DNA of 64,000 bases. Source: Nematostella vectensis. Taxonomy: Eukaryota; Cnidaria; Anthozoa; Actiniaria; Edwardsiidae. Location: positions 15,802,639 to 15,866,638 of the forward strand of contig NC_064039.1 of assembly GCF_932526225.1 (NCBI RefSeq), given 5' to 3'. Of the stretch, positions 31,990-46,900 are shown one piece after another (position 1 is the stretch's first letter; every line of letters starts with the position of its first letter). The notes beneath the pieces are model-generated. The model was not told the origin of the DNA. It searched no databases and worked only from the letters and a program-made list of their open reading frames with translations. The translations under genes and the position numbers were made by a program.

Positions 31990-33500
31990 TATAAATCGAA
32001 CAAGCTAAGTGTCATTGATACAGTAGCTAGACTACTAAGTATTTCTGTCGTTAAATTCTTACTTACCGTGAGGAATATACGCCTGAATTTACAGAACTTG
32101 TAAGTTAATTTACGAATTTAACATTTTCATGGCCATTCAAGTGCCAAAATTATAAGCTAATCGGAATTCAAGAAGATGTTATTTTAGCCAATCAAAACAA
32201 GGATAGATGACATTGATATGTCATCTTGACGTCAAACTGAAGCTGGTACGGTGTTTTAGATTGAGCGATTGGTTTTGGGGGAAAAAGCGAACAAACGAGC
32301 ATTATAAAAGCATAACAATAAGCTTAAATGAAAAAAATGTCATATTCTCAATACAAATCATCGTCAAAAACTCACCTTAGCAGTTTTTCTTTGTCGCTTT
32401 ATGTTTGTCGCCTAGTGGTTGTGTTCGCTTTTTGTTGTAAACCGTGATCTTTCTGCTAGCAAGGTACTCGTCAACAGAAGTGAATGGTTTTTTATAGCTG
32501 AAAACAGACATCAATCCAAGGCCTTTTCCTCTCAGGATCTCCTTACATAGATATAGACGTGAATGAATATAGAATAGTAGTGTAGAGCCTCTCCTCTTCG
32601 TCCTCTTTTTAGCTGCTGCTGATGCTGATGCTGCCACGGGCGGGATTTTACATCGGTTCGTACAGGCATTTTCTCCTGTATTTCAAATAATGACTCATAC
32701 ATTTACTGTATTTTTGGCTGCTGGAAGGGGGGCCTGCCCCCCCCTGGCTACGCCCCTGAGTACTTCAGACAAAACGTTTCCTTAAAAAACTTTGGCCCAT
32801 TTAAATCCGCTTATTTTCTTATAAAATACTATTTTCAAGCTGGTTTTCTTCTGTGAACATACGAAAAAAGCGAGGCGGTAAAAAACACACAACAGCGTAC
32901 AGTGCCGTACATTACTATTTTTGGTTATATCGATTTACCAACTCATTATGCAAATATTCAAAATGGCCGCGCGGAGTTTGAAACTTGAATTTGTTTTGTT
33001 AGCAAGACGTCGCAAAAATCGACCAAAACAGCAAAATATCCTGCTCTATACCAAGTTTGATATTTGATTGATGAGTTCCTGAGCTCGAAAGTAAAATATC
33101 GTTTGGGAAACCTTTTCAAATTGAGCGCTTTTATTGGAGACTGCCGTAAAATCGAACTCTTTTCGTAATGTTTACGTTTAGAAAAAGAGAAATATGAGTG
33201 TGATGGACCAAATTCTACGGCTTAGAACCTTGACAGGACTAAACTAGGATAAATGAGGATCATGGCATACTAAAACAATTTTCACCACAAGCCGAAACGA
33301 GTGCCCACAGGGTATGGTGAAAGTTGAGGAGAGCGGAGGTTGAATTGTGAGGACGAAAGTGCGAGTCAAGGCCCAACGTCTATACAACAGGGAAAAATCG
33401 CCGAAGAATAGGTATGAAAATTCGTGTCAACATTTAGCCGAAAAGCATTTTAGCGTACCCTTGTCTCTCGGGGGTTCGCTTCTTATCATTCTTTAGCAAA
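31990..33500. other. Gene-poor interval
   Basis: A minus-strand 86-codon frame (32637-32377) starts with an Ala/Lys-rich stretch and has no recognised domain; it is left uncalled. The G/C-rich motif around 32722-32757 (GGGGGGCCTGCCCCCCCC then TGGCTACGCCCCTGAG) looks like a transposon end. Confidence 0.35.
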
Positions 33501-33579
33501 TGTCTTGCCGTGCGACCACCACAACAACATGGGGGGGGGGCACTCCAGCTGTAAACATGACTGTTGGTTCCGACAGATA

Positions 33580-35420
33580 CGAACATTTGATGCCCCCAAA
33601 AGAATGGAATCGCGCCACCGCTAAGAATATACCTGCATCTGAACTCTATACCCAAAACTCCACCAAGAATAGATAGCTCTCCCCTTCCCCCAAAAAAGTA
33701 ACCCAAATCTGAGTTCTATTCGTAAATCATACAAAAGCTTGAAACTTGCCAGTCCCGTAAAAAAGTTTTAGAAGGAAAATTTGCTTATCAAATTTAATTT
33801 ATTTTTATTCCCTTTTATAAAAAAAAAAAAACTATCCTCCTCACCTCCAAGGCCCTAGTCATCAAACCCGGTAATTTTACTTCCTTGTCTTCGCACCTTG
33901 TGTGAGCACACCACATGTGACATGCCCTCAGTCATCACAACCTCACTCCCCTTACCATGCATTTCTCAACCTTTAATTTTACACTCTATGCCTTTTCCTA
34001 TTTGTCTGCACACACCATAAAATAGCCCTCATTGAGTAAGCGCATTACATAGCCACTCAAACCAGTGCCCCCTCTAAAATCTAATGCTAGAGGGGCATAA
34101 CATGTTAAAATAAGCATTTGCGATAAGAACTTTTTGATGAATTAGCCTCCCCCCCTACTCATCCTCAAAAATACCCAAACCTGAGTTCTTACATAAAATA
34201 TACCAAGCATAAAAACTTACCTCCCAAATAAATAACCAAACCTAAATTTTATAGCCCAAGCATACAAAATCTTGCTATAAGGGAGCTTCAACTCTCAGAT
34301 TTGCTTATTAAATAAAATCAATTTTATTCCATTTTTATAAAAAAGACAACAAACAAACTCTGTGCAATAGGCACTGAAATAAAAAATGCTCCTGAAGTTT
34401 CACCAAATATAAATATTTATTTTCCATACAGTATGATATCTATGACTGCACAATCATACTCCTAGAATCTCCAAGGCCTAGTAATCAAACCTGGTACAAG
34501 AGGGGTAAAAAGAAGGGCATAATATGCTAAAATAAGCATTTGCGATAAGGACTTTTTGTCAAATTAGCCGCCCCCCCCCCCAAAAAAAAAAAAAAAATAA
34601 CCAAACCTGAGTTCTATACATAAAATATACCAAGTATAGAAACTTACCTCCCAAACAATTACTCAAACCTATATACCCCAAACATATAAATTCTTAATAT
34701 CACTATAGTTTTAAAGGGGAGCTTCAACACTCAGACTTGCCTATCAAATCAAATTAATTTAACTCCCTTTTTATAAAAAAAAAGACTCTTTGCGCATATA
34801 ATAGAGACTGGCGAGAAAAAAAATAAGCCTGAAGTATCACCAAATATGAATAGATATTTTCCATGTGATATCTGCTCTAGTGAAGCTTGGAGCCTCTGGT
34901 ACCCAGGGTATGACTATACTCCCATTCTCCTATTATCTCCAAGGCCTAGTAATCAAACATGGTACAAGTTTACTTCATCTTCACAACCTGTGTCAGCACC
35001 CCCAATTAGACATACCCTTAGTCACCACCCCTTTGCCCTTACCATGCCTTTTCCTCACCCTAGTTTACACTTTATGCCTTTTTCCATTTGTCTGCACACA
35101 GAATGAAATACACCCTCAATGGCTCTAACTTGGTGTTAGAACCTGTGTATTAAGCACGATTTGTGTCACAAAACTTCCTTTTTTTAATAAAATGAATCAT
35201 GATGAAAACAGAGCTGGATACAATGAAGTCCTTTGGGGATGGTTCTGACACTGAGGTATACATACACCCCTCATTGAATAAGCACATTACATAGCCCCTC
35301 AAACAAGTGCCCCCTCTAGAATCCATTTATAAAAAAAAGCCATAATGTGAGCATTTGTGGTAAGGACTTTTTTTTACAACGAGTAATAGCAAACTAATGC
35401 AGCAATGAATAATTACTGCC
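33580..35420. repeat. Degenerate long tandem repeats
   Basis: Blocks recur at about 400-500 bp spacing: TTATCAAAT..AATTTATTTTTATTCC..TTTATAAAAA (33785, 34305, 34740), AAATAAGCATTTGCGATAAG (34110, 34530) and CTCCAAGGCC(C)TAG.AATCAAACC.GGTA (33845, 34465, 34935). Roughly four decayed copies, no coding content seen. Confidence 0.65.
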
Positions 35421-37994
35421 ATCCCTGAGATTTACTGATCATAGCAAAACTATTTATTCCAGGATCAAATATAAACATTTAAACAGTACTTTCATGTAGT
35501 GTCTTTAAATTGCATACAATAAACAGTGACTCGCGGCCAGTCTGTATACGATTTAGCTTCATTTTTTTTTAATGAGACTCGCTGCCATTCTGTATAAGAT
35601 TCATTTTAGTTTCAATATCCCAGCTAAAATTTTTCTTGGAGTGTCTTCATTCCGAGTGCGAAAGCAAGATAAATCCAGTGAAATTTTGTGCATTTGTATG
35701 ACTTGATCAAACGTACAACTAGATAATTGGTGATCAATGTTATAGCCTGCTAGCAGTGGCTTACCCTTCCGCGTTCATTACAGTACGATTCGGTGAAGTC
35801 GTAAAAATAACCCTGCAAATGAGGTCTGTTGCCGATGAGAAACAACACAAATAGGGTATATATGACGCACTGAGTCGGTGAAATCCCTGCTTAAACAGAT
35901 AAGAAGAAATCACTGCTAGCAGAGAGTTAAAAAGCGGCGTTCAACATGATTTTCCCGATTCAACGGAACCGCCATTTTGTTTTCCCACCCCGAGTTGAGG
36001 CGTGTCCGCGTGAGACTGGGCATAGTAATACTCATCTCTGATTGGTTAATCAGATTGTTTATCAAATATAACCAAAAATGGTAATGTTCCGCACTGGCGT
36101 AAGATCGAGTGGGGCCTGGGAGTTGCACGATTGACTGGATGAATGGATTGTGACACCACAGGGTAACGCGCGCTGACCACAAAACCAAGTCGCATAGCTA
36201 TACCATATTTCTATACCTGTGGAGCTCCGCTATGAGCTGAAATAAAACTACTGATACTGTTCCTAACCGTGGGGTACGAAATAAAACCTCGTATCTTTTT
36301 ATCCGATAACTCGCTTACTTAATCATTTTTAAGCTTTACTTACAATCAAGAAATTAGTTTTAAAATTTATTGTGACACAAGCATAATGATTCCCCTGTCT
36401 GTCCATTTTATTTTTATCAAAGATGTATTACTAAGTAATCAAAAAGAATCGATATAACCATAACACGAAAAAACAACATCGAAAAAGTGATTACACATTG
36501 TACCTTCAAAATGTATGTGTCAATAGCATTGTGAACGTAAATATAAACCTGTAATAGACATGACGGAAAAACATGACGCTTCAAATAAGCCCATTTCACA
36601 TCGAATAAGGCGGAGAATTTCTCTGAGTACTTAGCAACTGATAGCAAACAAAATATCAAGTGCGAACTTTTAAACTGATGCGACTTTTTGTAAAGTGTCA
36701 TTGAAATTTGAGCTTTTCGTCCCTGAACTGATACACAGGGCAATAATGATCAAGGAAATATTATCTTAAAAAGCCAAAATCTGGTTATGTGCACTTCGGC
36801 CTCACGTTATTTATGTTTCGATAATCAGTCCGTAATACAAGGAACCTATAGCCATTGTAAGAACTTGTGTCATCTCTCTCTGTCTGGAATTGCGCCTTTT
36901 CCAGGTTTTTCCGTCATGTCCCTGTAGTAGTATAAAACTGTAGTTCCTAACTACAGTATATCATGCCATTCGCGAAAGCGATGATTCAACACTGTACATA
37001 GTAAAAATTATTCTCGTGATCTCAAAATCAATAATACTCGTATAAATACTTGTAAATGATGCACATGTGTGTAAGTATCGTAAGAAGACAAAAAAGTAAT
37101 CTGATGGTACTTAGTGACCTAAAGTCTCCCACGGGCCACTAGCCAGGGTCATGGCTGTGCAGCTGTTACACCGCGCGCTAGCGTGGTCACTTTGGCTATT
37201 GTGAAGTAAAGTAATTAACACCAATGAGGATTCAAGAGACGTACTTTCGGATTCACATGAACTTCCCTTACAAACCGGAGAGAAAAAGAAATGCTTATAG
37301 CTTAATTCGTTGTTCTGCGACCTCGGCGAATACAAAATCCTCGTCTTGTTCGGGAATAGCGCGTAATCAATTATTCGTCTAAACCAATCGATGACTTTCA
37401 TGTTCTTACTGTCGCGTCATAAACAATTTGACTGCACACAGCAATGAATTGATTGGTCACGGTGGTATGATTGACTACTCGCTTTCCCAAACAAGAAGTG
37501 GATTTGAATTCTTTGACGGTCGCACAACAACGGATTCGGCTATAAATACATATCAGAGCATGACGGAATCTTCCTAGTTTAAAGTTTGTTTAAATCTTAA
37601 CTGTGAGGGACTTGCGCTAATAGGATTAGGTGACCTTTCTGGGTGGCAAATTAAAAACAAAATCAAACAAACAAAAATCAGAAAAGTCTGCGCCCGTCAC
37701 ACCAGAGAACGACGAAAAAATATGTGAATCTATAAATGACACTAAAAAACTGTAAATGAAACTAAACCCTTTCTGGAAAAAGAATCCTGGCTTTTTTCGT
37801 AAGCAAAAATAAGTTGCTCTTTCTTTCTGTTATTTTGCCACTAAAAGCCTGAGCGCGCTCGTTTGCCACCAAAACAGTCACGTGACCTCTTAGCGCAAGT
37901 CCACTATTGGCCGACTAAAGGTCTGTATAGGTGGATAGCGCGCTACAAGCTCAGCGCCACTAACTACCTTCTAAAGTCCAGCACTCATTACTAT
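35421..37994. other. Region downstream of IDE, no gene seen
   Basis: Lies 3' of the IDE stop codon and probably contains its 3' UTR, but I could not place a polyadenylation signal with confidence. No other exons were recognised. Confidence 0.4.
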
Positions 37995-40900
37995 CTAAAG
38001 TTTGGACTTGGTTGTGTGCGTTTCGTAGGGAGACACTAATGGAAGCAAGGGTAGTCCGCTCTTGAAGGTCGCCACGTCCTGAATAAGTACAGGCTGGGGA
38101 AAAAGCGCATAAAATCAGTCGAAGAGCTTCAGAGAGGAATCAAAGGTTGTGATTTTTATTTTTCGTAAAGCCAGACTCACACATTCCTAAACCGTGGGTC
38201 CCTTTTTCCTGTTTTCATATAAATTACGAGATCATGACGTAGCTAGGGGATCTGGGGATGGTCACGTTATGTAGGTTGTTGTTACTTGTTTGTGAGTGGT
38301 CATGATATGTAGGTTGTTGAGTTACCCTGTGCGTGAGTGGTCATGATATGCAGTTTGTCGTGTTACTTGTTTGTGGTTGGTCATGATCTGGATGTTGTTG
38401 TGTTACTTTTTCGTGGGTTGTCATGATATGGAGGATGTAGTGTTAATTGTTCGTAAGTGGTCATGATTAGGAGGTTATTGAGTTAACTTGTGCATGAGTG
38501 GTCATGATACAGAGGTTGTGTGACTTGTTTGTAAGTGGTCATGATATGCAGTGTCGTGATATGTCGTGTTACTTGTTTGTGGTTGGTCATGATCTGGATG
38601 TGTTGTGTTACTTTTTCGTGGGTTGTCATGATATGGAGGATGTAGTGTTAATTGTTCGTAAGTGGTCATGATTAGGAGGTTATTGAGTTAACTTGTGCAT
38701 GAGTGGTCATGATATGGAGGTTGTTGTGTAACTTGTTTGTAAGTGGTCATGATACGGAGGTTGTTGTTACTTGTTCGTGGGTGGTCATGATACGGAGGTT
38801 GTTGTTACTTGTTCGTGGGTGGTAATGATTTAAAGATTGTTGTGTTACTTGTGCGTGAGTGGCCATGATATGCAGTGTGTTGACTTTTTCGTGAGTGGTC
38901 ATAATATGGAGGCTGTTGAGTTACCTTTTTTGAGAGTGTAACTGGTGATGCATCTACGGCCTCTACCTCAGATTTGATGACGTCATTTTGTTCTAGCTTG
39001 CTCACTAAAAGAATATGAATGGATAATTAACAACAAGAAATGTTATCTAGCATTGTTTATAATGTAGGTTTAAAACACGAGGTTCCGCTATAAAAGGGAA
39101 AGCTCCTCCCACCCCAAGGATGAAATTTGCAATTATAATCAGAATACCACCACGTTACTAGCAGTCACAAATTACAAGTCTCCTGTAAAAAATGCTTATC
39201 CCTGAGCCTCAGTCGTTTGGAATAAAACTGTCTGTACAGATAACAAGACAATTGTGTTAAGAGATTGATAAATCAGTGATTTGCTGTCCACTGCAAAATC
39301 TTAAATTATGCGCTATCCATAACTTAACGCATTAAAATGCTCGTATTTTAGAGCGCACACAGCTTGGTATAGCATTATTTTACTATAAATAGAAACATTT
39401 TAGGTGTACAAGTCGAGGAATGATATTTAATTTGGTTTTGAATATCAAACTTGAATTTAGCGCTCAGAGCAATTATCCTGACATGATGACTCATTGACGG
39501 CTGATTGATGACTGATTTTTCCTGAGCCCGGGGTGGGAGGAGCATTCCTTTCTATAGCGGAACCTCGTGTTTAAACAATAGACAACCCCGACTTACTGGT
39601 ATTGGGAAGGATATGCACTGCTAACTTGTGTCGTCTGGGGGCGCTAGGTTCTAGCAAATCCTAGATAACAATACAGGAATAGTACGTCAAACGCAAGTAC
39701 AAGAAGCTAGGACTATTAGAAGGAAGGCATATATGTATTTATGTTGAAAATATTTTTGATAACCGTGAGAGTTATCTTTTAAAAGGTGAGTTTTCTTTAC
39801 CTTGTAGAAATTGAGCAGGTCATCCTTGGTAAGTGTCCGCAAAAACGCCACCTCAACGTTATCTAACGTGGAAAACATCCATTCTAGTTAGCTGACATAT
39901 GACAAAAGTAGGAGAATAGTTGAAACTATTAGGATAGAGTGAAGCACGACCCGTGCAACAATGCCAATATTGTCACAAGCCAAACTGAACACACATCACC
40001 GCAAAGACAAGTAGGACAGTTGTGTTAAGTACGGCTGGTGACGCAACTAGCTACAAAATAAGCTTGCGACGTAACGCGATAAAATATCACACCAAACAGA
40101 TTCGTAGGAAGTAGTATAGATAAGTATAAAGTAGAACAAATAAGGCTTACAATGACGTCACGAATCAACTTCAAATACGACTGGCCGAACAAAGTTCGAA
40201 CACTTATTTTTTTTAAATACGGTGGACAATACGAAACCAACTAGGCTCAAGTAGGCTCGATAAACAGTGTGTTTTTTTTGTGTAAATATGTTCATTAAAA
40301 ACATAGTTCTCACTGGAAACTTGATTGCTGCACACAATGTTATCAACAAATATAATACTTTTGTTTTCCTTGACCACTGGTGACAAGAATTGGCAACCTC
40401 GCGCACAGTATAGTTCATGTATGTATATAGGCGACCTAGCGCAGAGTATAGTACATGTATGTATATAGGCGACCTCGCGAGGAGTATAGTACATGTATGT
40501 ATATAGCGCAGAGTATAGTACATGTATGTATATAGGCAACCTCGAGCAGAGTATAGTACATGTATGTACATAGGCAACCTCGCGCAGAGTATAGTTCATG
40601 TATGTATATAGGCAACCTCGCGCAGAGTATAGTACATGTATGTATATAGGCAACCTTGCGCAGAGTATAGTACATGTATGTATATAGGCAACCTCGCGCA
40701 GAGTATAGTTCATGTATGTATATAGGCAACCTCGCGCAGAGTATAGTACATGTATGTATATAGGCAACCTCGCGCAGAGTATAGTTCATGTATGTATATA
40801 GGCAACCTCGCGCAGAGTATAGTACATGTATGTATATAGGCAACCACGAGCAGAGTATAGTACATGTATGTATATAGCGCAGAGTATAGTACATGTATGT

Positions 40901-43900
40901 ATATAGCAGGAGTATAGTACATGTATGTATATAGCGCAGAGTATAGTACATGTATGTATATAGCGCAGAGTATAGTACATGTATGTATATAGCGCAGAGT
41001 ATAGTTCATGTATGTATATAGGCAACCTCGCGCAGAGTATAGTACATGTATGTATATAGGCAACCTCGCGCAGAGTATAGTTCATGTATGTATATAGGCA
41101 ACCTCGCGCAGAGTATAGTACATGTATGTATATAGGCAACCTCGCGCAGAGTATAGTTCATGTATGTATATAGGCAACCTCGCGCAGAGTATAGTACATG
41201 TATGTATATAGGCAACCTCGCGCAGAGTATAGTACATGTATGTATATAGCGCAGAGTATAGTACATGTATGTATATAGCGGGAGTATAGTACATGATTGT
41301 ATATAGCGGGAGTATAGTACAAGTATGTATATAGCGGGGAGTATAGTACAAGTATGTATATAGCGGGGAGTATAGTACATGTATGTATATAGCGCAGAGT
41401 ATAGTACATGTATGTATATAGCGCAGAGTATAGTACATGTATGTATATAGCGCAGAGTATAGTACATGTATGTATATAGCGGGGAGTATAGTTCATGTAT
41501 GTATATAGCGCAGAGTATTGTACATGTATGTATATAGCGCAGAGTATAGTACATGTATGTATATAGCGCAGAGTATAGTACATGTATGTATATAGCGCAG
41601 AGTATAGTTCAGGTATGTATATAGCGCAGAGTATAGTACATGTATGTATATAGCGCAGAGTATAGTTCATGTATGTGTATAGCGCAGAGTATAATAGTAC
41701 ATGTATGTATATAGCGCAGAGTATAGTACATGTATGTATATAGCGCAGAGTATAGTACATGTATGTATAAAGGGAGTATAGTTCATGTATGTATATAGCG
41801 CAGAGTATAGTACATGTATGTATATAGCGGGAGTATAGTACATGATTGTATATAGCGCAGAGTATAGTACAAGTATGTATATAGCGGGGAGTATAGTACA
41901 AGTATGTATATAGCGGGGAGTATAGTACATGTATGTATATAGCGCAGAGTATAGTACATGTATGTATATAGCGCAGAGTATAGTACATGTATGTATATAG
42001 CGCAGAGTATAGTACATGTATGTATATAGCGCAGAGTATAGTACATGTATGTATATAACGCAGAGTATAGTACATGTATGTGTATAGCGCAGAGTATAGT
42101 ACATGTATGTATATAGCGCAGAGTATAGTACATGTATGTATATAGCGCAGAGTATAGTACATGTATGTATATAGCGGGGAGTATAGTTCATGTATGTATA
42201 TAGCGCAGAGTATAGTACATGTATGTATATAGCGCAGAGTATAGTACATGTATGTATATAGCGCAGAGTATAGTTCAGGTATGTATATAGCGCAGAGTAT
42301 AGTACATGTATGTATATAGCGCAGAGTATAGTTCATGTATGTATATAGCGCAGAGTATAGTTCATGTATGTATATAGCGCAGAGTATAGTTCATGTATGT
42401 ATATAGCGCAGAGTATAGTACATGTATGTATATAGCGCAGAGTATAGTACATGTATATATATAGCGCAGAGTATAGTACATGTATGTATATAGCGCAGAG
42501 TATAGTACATGTATGTATATAGCGGGGAGTATAGTACATGTATGTATATAGCACAGAGTATAGTTCATGTATGTAGGGGGAGGCTAATGCTAATCACGTG
42601 ACAATGACGTCAGTATTCTGTCACAAAATTCTCGCCTCGAACAAAGATTAGTATATGGTATAGAGGGAATGAAGCCGCTTATCATAATTCGTCGCCACAA
42701 TTCTCACCTCGATCAAAGTTGTACTGTCGGGTGAGAATCTCTCCCCAATGTTTCTGGGTTTCAGTTCGCAGCTTCTTGGGTTTGTCGAGTCGTCTGACGG
42801 CGAGGGCATCAATGTGGTTTTTGAACTCCTCGTCTGTCATCGACTCAATCATTTCCTGTCATGGCAACACAATAAAGAACATCGTTGGTTATGCTGGTTG
42901 AAAAAGGGTACATATAAGTATGATTTGTAGACAATGTTAAAGTGTAATGAGAGCAGATTTACTAAAAATCCGGCATGTGCAAGAATGCATCAATTTTGGC
43001 TTTGTAGTATTTTTAAACTGCCGTACAGCAAGCATTGACCAATTTACCTCACAATTTACCATTACAACTCACCGGCAAATTGTGTGACTTGGCGAAAAAC
43101 ATGGATTTTGGAAATATCGGATGCCCAGAATTCACCCCCTAAATTGATAACTATCCTGATGCTCAAGGTTTCCTTTTTGGGCTACGAAAATATCGCCAGA
43201 CTCCTTAAGGCACGGCTCCCATAGGCTGGGTCTCCGAGCAAAATCCATTATCATTAGGTGTGATGTTTACAGGATGTAGGAAATATAGGAAATACCTTTG
43301 TTTTGTCAAGGAAAACCTCAACCCTAGAGTCTAGTAGAGAAGGTTCTTTATCCGATTGGATGATGAAGCGTAGACCCTAGTGAAAGTGGAGTGAATAATA
43401 GAGGTATTATGAAATTATAGCTGAATTTATAGATGAACTTTTATTGATGTCATTTGCTAGATTTCCATCAATATCCATTTCTACATCCTTGTCATGATGT
43501 TATGAAGTATACAAGAAAAAATAACGGACAATTAAACACTTACTAAACGTTTAAAATTTCATTTGATACCTTGAAGGACTATTCAATCTTAGAAAGGAAA
43601 CGGATTTGGAATGGAAGCGGAGACAACGCATGGGGTACATGGTATGACCGGTAATACATTACAAGGTAGGGGGTATATTGTATGACCGGTAATCATTACA
43701 AGACATGGGATATATGGTATGGCCGGTAATACCTTAAAAGATATGGGATATATGGTATGACCGGTAATACATTACAAGGTATGGGGTATATGATATGACC
43801 GGTAATACCTTAAAAGATATGGGATATATGGTATGACCGGTAATACACTACAAGGTATGGGGTATATGATATGACCGGTAAAACATTACAAGGCATGGGG

Positions 43901-46900
43901 TATATGGTATGACCGGTAATACATTACAAAGTATGGGGTATATGGTATGACCGGTAATACATTACAAGGTATGGGGTATATGGTATGACCGGTAAAACAT
44001 TACAAGGTATGGGGTATATTGTATGACCGGTAATACATTATAAGGTATGGGATATATGGTATGATCGGTAGTACATTACAAGGTATGGGATATATGGTAC
44101 GACTGGAAATACATACATTACAAAGTATGGGGTATATGGTTTGACCGGTAATACATTACAAAGTATGGGGTATATGGTATGACCGGTAGTACATTACAAG
44201 GTATGGGATAAAAGGTTAGACTGGTAATACATTACAAGGCATGGGGTATATGGTATAATCACTGAGACGTTAAGTTCCTTTATATCACCTTACGGTATTG
44301 AGCTTCCTAATGGTACCTTTTTTAAAAGGGAATAAACTTTCAAATGTAACCTAATAAGGTAATAAACTCCTAAATGTTACCTTATTAGGCAACGAACTTC
44401 CAAAATTTATTTCTTATTCATTCATTCATTCATTTATTTAGCTTTGCCCTAATAAGGCAATAAACTTCTAAATGTGACCTTATAGGGTAATGTTATTAAA
44501 ACAAAGAACTACAAGGTACCTGTGCCCCATTGCCTCTTCGTGGCCCGCTGAACACTATGTATCCCAGCTGCTCCTGGGTCCTGAGGATGTTAAAACAAGA
44601 CTCATGGATGACCTGACAGAACAACTCCAGCAGCATGTTACTCCTTGTCTCTTGCAGATCGCACTGAAAACAGCAGCATCAAAAAGCAAAAGTTCAGCTC
44701 AATAGTAGTGCGATGCTAGTATGGGTCTAAACACATGGTCCTGACTAACTAGGTTGAGCCCGCTTGGCAAGGCTGTTGCATCTCCCGGCCTTTGTCCTGC
44801 ATTATTTGTATTTAGGCCGAAGTCAAATAAATAGATGTATAATGGACTACGTTTTTTCTTGCTGAATCTGGTTGGGTCTTTGCAGTAATCGAACCTTTTC
44901 TTGATTTAGCTTTTGCGCGCTGTGTTCATTCGAGCCTTTCGCGCCTGATGTACCCTTGCGTGTACAAGTAATCGAGCCCTTGTTTAAAGTGATTGCTATA
45001 TCTAATAAAGAGGAATACCTGATAGTAGATCTCGATACTTGAGTTACTGTGGACATGATTGACAGCTTCGAATAGATGCGATGAATCTGAAGAGAATTAT
45101 AATTTAATTTTTATACTATAATAATTTAAGTCTTATACTATGGATAAGGTTCGGCTTTCGAAACGTTTGTTATGTTCAAGAAGTATGTTTATGTTCCCAC
45201 GTTCTCCTTTTCCTTCATGTAATGTGGAGAGTGGTCGTACGGATGCTCTTGCAAAAACGGAGGGCGTTTGGGCCAGGTCTATAGATAGCTTAACCAAAAG
45301 CCCTTACTGTGCGGTAGTTGTATCTCTCGGTGACGTCGTAGTTGTAGCGGGAGTAGCGGCTTCGTGCCCGAGTTCTCAGTGAAGATGCTCTCCATAGTGT
45401 CGACCAAACCAAGGGCTTCCTATTAGACAAAAATTAGTTTAAGGAATAAGGCTCGTCTTGTGTTTAGCGGCAGGGAGGTGGTAGGGGAAAAATGAGGTGT
45501 CCGTTGAGATACGAAACCCCCACCTCATCCAAGGCGCACAAGTCTGGAGTTGATTATATTTACTTGAAGAAAAGTACCTTTTCTGTGACGTTCCCGTGTA
45601 GCAGACACTCGATGTGCAATCGTCCAAGGAGTTCGGGGATGAAGGCTTGTAGCTTTTCTATTGTCACTTCTAAAACATAAGATGGATAGCAAATACAGGT
45701 AGACAATAGCCGACAAAGTCTAGTGTTTTTTGTTTATGAAAAATGGCTTTTTTCGGAATCCAGATTCCAATGACACGCGGAGAAAGTTCGATCTCTGTCA
45801 GTCGCCATTTTGTCATCCATTCCCATTTTGGATGGAATTTGGTCAATGAAGTATAAGACATTGTATTTAGCTATTTATTTCGATATTTCTTTACTTGTCT
45901 TTCAATGTTGATACATAACAAAGTTTGGCCTACTAGGAAACTGGGCCGCTTCGAGTGACAAAGCATATTTTCTCCCCACCCCCCAAAGGCGGAACGAATA
46001 ACCTTAAGATTTTAGGCGTGGACAACGAAACTGGGTGTACTGAGAAAGCTGGTCACAGATTGAGGTTACCTTCTAGGGCGTCTATGAGCTCGTCCTTGTG
46101 CCAGGCAAGTTCTTCCAGTAAGTAGGAAGTGTAGTACAGTGCGTGTTGGTGAGGCTGCTCTGCCTTGAAGTTCCTCAGGCCTTGTTCGTACTACGGTTGA
46201 AAAACAGGCAACGAATGTCAATGCAATGTCAAAAGGACAAACAAGCAAAAGATATGTCCGGATGGTCCAAATCATGGAATTTAAGAGACCACTTTTTGAT
46301 GTTGTGTTATGGGTTTGATGAGCGAGCCTTGCGATCCTTCATGCTGATTCGTTTTACTAAACTAAATCTGATATTTTTTCTAAACAAAACATAGTAGCCA
46401 AACTGTCTTATCATAGCTGTAGCATAACACCCGCTATATGCTAATACGTAAATGCATAAACGAAACGCTTGGGAGGCTAGGAAGAATCTCACTTGTCTGA
46501 GGCCTGATCACCTCTGATACGGTAGAGTATCAAGGTATGTATGTCCCAAACATACTTTCTCAAAGGTGTCTATGAAGTCAAGAGTTATGACACAGGGACT
46601 GAGCTACTTCAAGTAGCGACCTTATCTTATCTTAGCTCTGACCTAAACCGGAAGGACGTAAAAGAACCACTAGGGACGCAATAAACCCTGTGGCAGTGAC
46701 CACCCCCCAGTGACAGTGCTTACAATGCTTACTAACAATACACTCAATGGGGGGTACTTGATTTGGATCCTAGCTCTGTTGTACCTTCCGCACCAGCATA
46801 TTTTTATTTAGTTTGTCACAATTCCTTAAGAATGGGGGGTTTACTCACCCTCTCCTTGATGAGACGGAATCTGTTGGGATCCACTTTGAACTTGGTCATG

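Noticed and set aside
38805-39005. Independent small ORF starting MSKLEQNDV
   Set aside because: It is IDE exon 30 read through its donor into intron 30. The Met codon is split across the exon 29/30 junction.
40158-42568. Many overlapping minus-strand frames up to 392 codons ([10 protein letters not shown] repeats)
   Set aside because: Products of a 29-bp minisatellite whose length is not a multiple of three, so all three frames repeat. Located in IDE intron 27.
44490-44705. Plus-strand 71-codon frame that looks protein-like
   Set aside because: It is the reverse complement of IDE exon 25 (EQLGYIV block). The minus-strand reading has matching splice sites and homology.
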